Below are positions 58,418 through 64,000 of a stretch of DNA of 64,000 nucleotides, one piece after another. The notes beneath the pieces were generated by a model, which worked only from the letters and a program-made list of their open reading frames with translations, had not been told where the DNA came from and did no database searches. Both the position numbers and the translations under genes were made by a program. The stretch lies in contig NZ_CP114767.1 of the NCBI RefSeq assembly GCF_027359925.1, positions 1,984,001 to 2,048,000 of the forward strand, in the 5' to 3' direction. Every line of letters starts with the position of its first letter. The first letter of the stretch is position 1. Origin of the DNA: Hymenobacter canadensis. GTDB lineage: Bacteria > Bacteroidota > Bacteroidia > Cytophagales > Hymenobacteraceae.

Positions 58418-59707
58418 TCAGTTGCGGGGGTGCTCCGGGGCGGCCTGCTGCTGCTCCTCCAGCTCCCCAGCCGTGGGCCGGCCATGCCGCCGATCGAGCC
58501 AGTCCATGACGGGCGTGGCCAGCGTGCCGTGCAGAATGATGGACGTGAGCACCGTGAAGCCGGTAATGGCCCACAGCTGCCGGCCATCGGCAAACTGCGC
58601 TTCATGCAAAGCAAAGGCCAGGTAGAAAAACGAGCCGATGCCCCGGATGCCGAAAAAGGAAATCACCAGCCGCTCGGGCCACGTTACGCGGCTGCGCCCC
58701 AGGGTGAGGATGCCGCCCATGGGGCGCAGAATCAGGAGCAGAAACAGGCCCAGGGCCGCGCCGGTCCAGGTGAGCGGGGCCAGCAGCCCGCGCACAATGG
58801 CCCCGCCGAACAGAATCAGAATCACTACAATGAGCAGGCGCTCCAGTTGGTCGGTGAATTCGTGCATCTCGGTGTGGTACTCGTGGCTCCGCTCATGGCT
58901 GCGCAGCGTCACGGCGGCCACAAACACGGCTAGAAACCCGTAGCCGTGCAGCAGCTCGGTCACGCCGTAGGCCGTGAGCGTGACGGCCAACGCCACAAAC
59001 CCGTAGGCCTCGGGGTTGATCCGGACGCGGCGGGGCAAATCAAAAATCAGAAACGACAGCGCCAAACCGGCCAGCCAGCCGGCCAGCACGCCCATGCCGG
59101 TGCGGTAGAGCACGTCCATCCAGGCCCAGTGCAGCAGCTCCTGCCCCAGGTGCAGCGACGAGGCCGCCAGCACCACCAGGGCCAAGTGCACAAACGGGAA
59201 GGCCAAGCCGTCGTTGAGGCCGGCCTCACCAGTCAGGGCGAAGCGCACGTTGTCTTCGCGGCCCTCGCCGGGGTTGCCCACCTGCACGTCGCCGGCCAGT
59301 ACGGGGTCGGTGGGGGCCAGCGTGGCAGCCAGCAGCAGGGCCGACGCCGGCACCAAGCCGCCCAGCTTCCAGGCTACCACCGCAAACACGGCAATGGTAA
59401 TGCCCATCAGCACCATTACCAGCTGCAGCGGGGCTCGCCAGCGCCAAAGGGAAAACTTACGGTCGATTTTGAGCCCCGTACCCGTGAGGGCCACCGTCAC
59501 GCAGATTTCGGTGAGGTGCATAGTGAAGGTGGAGTGCTCGTTGGGGTCGGGGTTGGGCAGGCCCAGCGGCAGCCAGAACACCAGCATCCCCAGGCCCACA
59601 AACAGAATGGGATACGAGAGGGGAAACTTTTTCAGCAGGGAAGGCAGCCAGGCCACGGCCAGAATGGCCACGCCCAGTATCACCAGGATCAGGTTGTAGT
59701 GCGACAT
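58418..59707 (-). CDS. CPA1-type cation/proton antiporter
   Basis: The 429-residue protein has about twelve membrane helices and the NhaP-like motifs TLAPTDPVLAGDVQVG and GEAGLNDGLAFPFV, which hold the ion-binding aspartates. It probably exchanges sodium or potassium for protons at the inner membrane. It lacks a long cytoplasmic C-terminus. The substrate ion is not clear. Confidence 0.92.
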   Translation of the reverse strand: MSHYNLILVILGVAILAVAWLPSLLKKFPLSYPILFVGLGMLVFWLPLGLPNPDPNEHSTFTMHLTEICVTVALTGTGLKIDRKFSLWRWRAPLQLVMVLMGITIAVFAVVAWKLGGLVPASALLLAATLAPTDPVLAGDVQVGNPGEGREDNVRFALTGEAGLNDGLAFPFVHLALVVLAASSLHLGQELLHWAWMDVLYRTGMGVLAGWLAGLALSFLIFDLPRRVRINPEAYGFVALAVTLTAYGVTELLHGYGFLAVFVAAVTLRSHERSHEYHTEMHEFTDQLERLLIVVILILFGGAIVRGLLAPLTWTGAALGLFLLLILRPMGGILTLGRSRVTWPERLVISFFGIRGIGSFFYLAFALHEAQFADGRQLWAITGFTVLTSIILHGTLATPVMDWLDRRHGRPTAGELEEQQQAAPEHPRN

Positions 59708-59798
59708 GCAACAGCAGGCTCAGCGGAGCAGAATATATATGCGGAACTGCAGTTTTACGCAGCCGCGGCCGTTTCGACTGATTCCGGCCGGTGCTGCC

Positions 59799-61148
59799 CT
59801 ACGGCCGGCGGCGGTTTACGTCGAGGCTCTGGTAGCCGATGAGCAGGTCGGCGCGGGTGCCGGGCGGGCGGTAATACACCAGCAGGTCATATTGGTTTTC
59901 GGTTTCCTGGTTGCTGCCTTCCCACACCACGCTGTTAAGCCCCTGGGGCGTAGCGGTGGCGTACACGTAGTTGTAGTAGCCCTGCTTGAGCAGCGCGTGG
60001 CCGGTGTAGCGCTGGTTTTCCGCGTCGTAGGTCATCCGGAACTCGTCTTTAAGCTGCCAGTCGGTGAGGGCCCCGAGCACGTACACGGGGCCGGCGGCGG
60101 GCTGCTCGGCTTTCAACTGAAACGTCACGTCGAGATAGTCGGCGTTGGTGGCGCCGTTGCCGTACTCGCGGCTTTCAATCACGCGCTGGCCGTTGATGTC
60201 GTCGAGCTGGGTATAGGCGCGGCCGTTGCGGGTGCCATCGAGCTGCAGCAGCGCCTGCCGGGGCGAGGTTTCAGCATCCAGCTGCGCCACCCCGATACCC
60301 AGGCTCCGGAACGTGCGCAGGTCGAAGAAGCGGAACTCGCTCAGGGCCGGAAAGGCGTTTTCGAAGTTGAAATACTGGTAGTCGAGCTGCCGGTCGATGT
60401 CGCGCACGAAGGTGGGGCGCAGGTTGTATTTGGCGTTGTCCCAGCGGTAGTTCTGGCGCAGCACCACTTTCACTTCCTGGGCCGGGTTCACGAGCTGCAT
60501 GTTGTAGCGTATGCCAAAATCGATCTGCTGCAGCGTGTAGCGCTCCTGCCCCGCCACCGGAATGCCCTGCTTCATCGAAATCTGCACGCTGTTGTCGTAC
60601 ACCAGCAGGCGGCGGCTGAGCAGCGGCGTGCCGCCCGGGCTTTGCACCACCAGCAGGTAGTTGCCGCTCAGCTTCACGCGCGGCACCTGCAGGCGGTAGT
60701 GGTAGTAGGGCACCTTGGTATTGACGGAGGTGCGGTAGTTGGTGATGAGAATCTCGTTTATCTCGTTCAGAAACTGGATATCCGTCAGAATAGAGGGCTT
60801 CCAGTCCAGGTCGCAGTGTACGAGCTTGGCCGTGAGGCGCTGGCTCTGGTCGCCGAGCAGGTCGAACTCCAGGGCAATGGGCTGCTCCTGACTGAGCGGC
60901 ACCACCGGCGGCGTGAAGATTTCGTTGGTGCTGCCCGACTGCACGTAGCACTGCACGCTGCGCACGTTAGGGTCGTAGGTCTGGTCCTGGTAGCGCAGGG
61001 TTTTGTCGGCGTAGTATTCGGGTGGCGCGGTGGCCTGGCCGGGCGTGGCAGGCCGGCGGGCGGCGTTGGGGTCGGTGATGGGCGTACCGAGCGGCACACA
61101 CGCCGTGGCCAGCAGCAACAAGAAAGCAGGAACGAGGCGGTGGAGCAT
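59799..61148 (-). CDS. Type IX secretion system plug-domain protein (DUF5103)
   Basis: The 449-residue lipoprotein (LLATAC, C17) matches the Bacteroidota DUF5103 family, in which the first domain is named for the T9SS plug: VRSVQCYVQSGSTNEIFTPP, LVHCDLDWKPSILTDIQFL, YYHYRLQVPRVKLSGNYLL, and ending QYDLLVYYRPPGTRADLLIG. Members of this family block or gate the SprA translocon. No other T9SS genes are in the window. Confidence 0.9.
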   Translation of the reverse strand: MLHRLVPAFLLLLATACVPLGTPITDPNAARRPATPGQATAPPEYYADKTLRYQDQTYDPNVRSVQCYVQSGSTNEIFTPPVVPLSQEQPIALEFDLLGDQSQRLTAKLVHCDLDWKPSILTDIQFLNEINEILITNYRTSVNTKVPYYHYRLQVPRVKLSGNYLLVVQSPGGTPLLSRRLLVYDNSVQISMKQGIPVAGQERYTLQQIDFGIRYNMQLVNPAQEVKVVLRQNYRWDNAKYNLRPTFVRDIDRQLDYQYFNFENAFPALSEFRFFDLRTFRSLGIGVAQLDAETSPRQALLQLDGTRNGRAYTQLDDINGQRVIESREYGNGATNADYLDVTFQLKAEQPAAGPVYVLGALTDWQLKDEFRMTYDAENQRYTGHALLKQGYYNYVYATATPQGLNSVVWEGSNQETENQYDLLVYYRPPGTRADLLIGYQSLDVNRRRP

Positions 61149-61455
61149 AAGGGCGAATGTAGCGCGAAGCGTTGGCTTCGTGGTTCAGAAAACGGGAAAT
61201 ACCGAGAGGAAGACCTGATAGAAACTACTCGGCGAAACGCAAAGTAAAGGCGTCACTCTACAGCACGGATTGTAGCGCGCAGCCTTTGCTTCGCGTTTCG
61301 CAGAACAAGTTACTTTTTAGCGAATGCCTGCTGGTCATCAACGATACGCGAAGCAAAGGCTGCGCGCTACAGCACAACGCCCCGCCCAAAGCATACAGCT
61401 TTGAGCGGGGCGTTTTACTATCCGTTACTATCCGGGCGGCTGGCCGCCTACATCA
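61149..61455. repeat. Repeat-rich gap with TGTAGCGCG palindromes
   Basis: No gene is seen in this 307-nt stretch. A first, imperfect palindrome spans about 61158-61265. A second has 30-nt arms (61271-61300 and 61342-61371, one mismatch) that start TGTAGCGCGCAGCC. Both are related in their TGTAGCGCG start to the palindromes at 28985 and 30468. Confidence 0.85.
61378..61416. terminator. Terminator-like hairpin downstream of katG
   Basis: CGCCCCGC (61378-61385) pairs with GCGGGGCG (61405-61412), with an inner stem CAAAGC/GCTTTG. The T run follows on the plus strand; on the katG strand the tail is poor in T. Confidence 0.6.
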
Positions 61456-63768
<2,313 letters not shown>

Positions 63769-63866
63769 CTAACCAGTTTTCCGTCCGCCGACGGCAACCG
63801 GTACGACTCCAATACAAGCCCCAACCGGGGCTGTTTGTTGTCGGGCTCAAAAGTAGTCAATGCCAC

Positions 63867-63891
63867 CCAGATAAGAATCATTCTTATCTGG
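63867..63891. promoter_or_regulatory. Perfect 25-bp palindrome, probable Fur/PerR-type operator of katG
   Basis: CCAGATAAGAAT, a central C, then ATTCTTATCTGG form an exact palindrome. The core GATAAGAATCATTCTTATC resembles boxes of Fur-family regulators such as PerR, which commonly control katG. The regulator gene is not in the window. Confidence 0.65.
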
Positions 63892-63933
63892 AAAGACAAA
63901 ATATAGTTGGTAAAGGAGCTGGTATCGTCCCGG

Positions 63934-63974
63934 TGTAGAGACGCGTATTCGCGTCTCACTCGTTGCTGACGTTG
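63934..63974. repeat. GTAGAGACGC repeat, second locus
   Basis: GTGTAGAGACGCGTATTCGC... with hairpin arms GAGACGCG/CGCGTCTC (63938-63945 and 63950-63957) and the tail TCGTTGCTGACGTTG match the reverse complement of 36781-36824. The facing arm, if there is one, lies beyond the window. Confidence 0.8.
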
Positions 63975-64000
63975 TTTATCTGGCGCGGATCCGGCCGTTC

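Noticed and set aside
59706..61247. Open frame of 513 codons opposite the T9SS plug-domain gene
   Set aside because: It is a shadow of a recognised family and has no motif of its own.

Overview
The window looks like a piece of chromosome from a GC-rich member of the Bacteroidota, most likely Hymenobacter or a close relative (inference). The support is a SusC/SusD pair, lipoproteins with Bacteroidota-type sorting residues after the cysteine (CKKDD), Bacteroidota-type promoters (TTG, about 19-21 nt, TAnnTTTG), few recognisable Shine-Dalgarno sequences, a type IX secretion plug-domain protein, and Bacteroidota families such as DUF4296, DUF3822, DUF5103 and DUF3276. I see no rRNA, tRNA, CRISPR array or complete insertion sequence.

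Layout. 1-600: end of a phosphosugar mutase. 1062-16017: a beta-glucan utilisation locus. It begins with an operon of a GH5 glucanase and a 7TM receptor whose C-terminus is a transposase-type zinc ribbon. After a strong terminator come a promoter with a long leader, SusC, SusD, a PKD surface lipoprotein, a lipoprotein GH16, a periplasmic GH16, a transposase-derived helix-turn-helix protein and a periplasmic GH3. The enzymes fit surface capture and cutting of a beta-1,3(/1,6)-glucan, import, and periplasmic breakdown to glucose. The two transposase-derived DNA-binding proteins are the best candidates for its control.

16.1-26.3 kb: a beta-barrel protein on a module bounded by 33-bp direct repeats, then a small membrane protein, a UbiB/AarF kinase, a phasin-like protein with a histone-like tail, a lipase-family hydrolase, an acyltransferase, a PDZ aspartyl protease, MenC and a KGG stress protein. 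26.5-30.2 kb: ergothioneine genes egtB and egtD with a PLP aminotransferase. 30.2-33.5 kb: a repeat-rich intergenic island, a MATE transporter, a putative zinc protease, a CsaA-like protein and a DUF4296 lipoprotein. 33.6-36.6 kb: a Bat-type locus (DUF58, membrane protein, VWA). 36.9-44.2 kb: a YggS protein, DUF423, DUF1573, a secreted protein, a RecD-like helicase, a hypothetical gene on a second module bounded by 54-bp direct repeats, and a TPR histidine kinase. 44.3-56.8 kb: mainly housekeeping genes (thioesterase, two Nudix proteins, CoaD, phosphoesterases, threonine aldolase, AlkA, DUF58, PUR-like protein, YchF, PhnA domain). 56.8-64 kb: an M48 protease, a cation/proton antiporter, a T9SS plug-domain protein and KatG with a perfect 25-bp palindrome upstream that resembles a Fur/PerR operator.

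A theme of the window is long inverted repeats between genes. Several begin at or across stop codons, and at least three sequence families recur. Most other long open frames are shadows of real genes caused by high GC.
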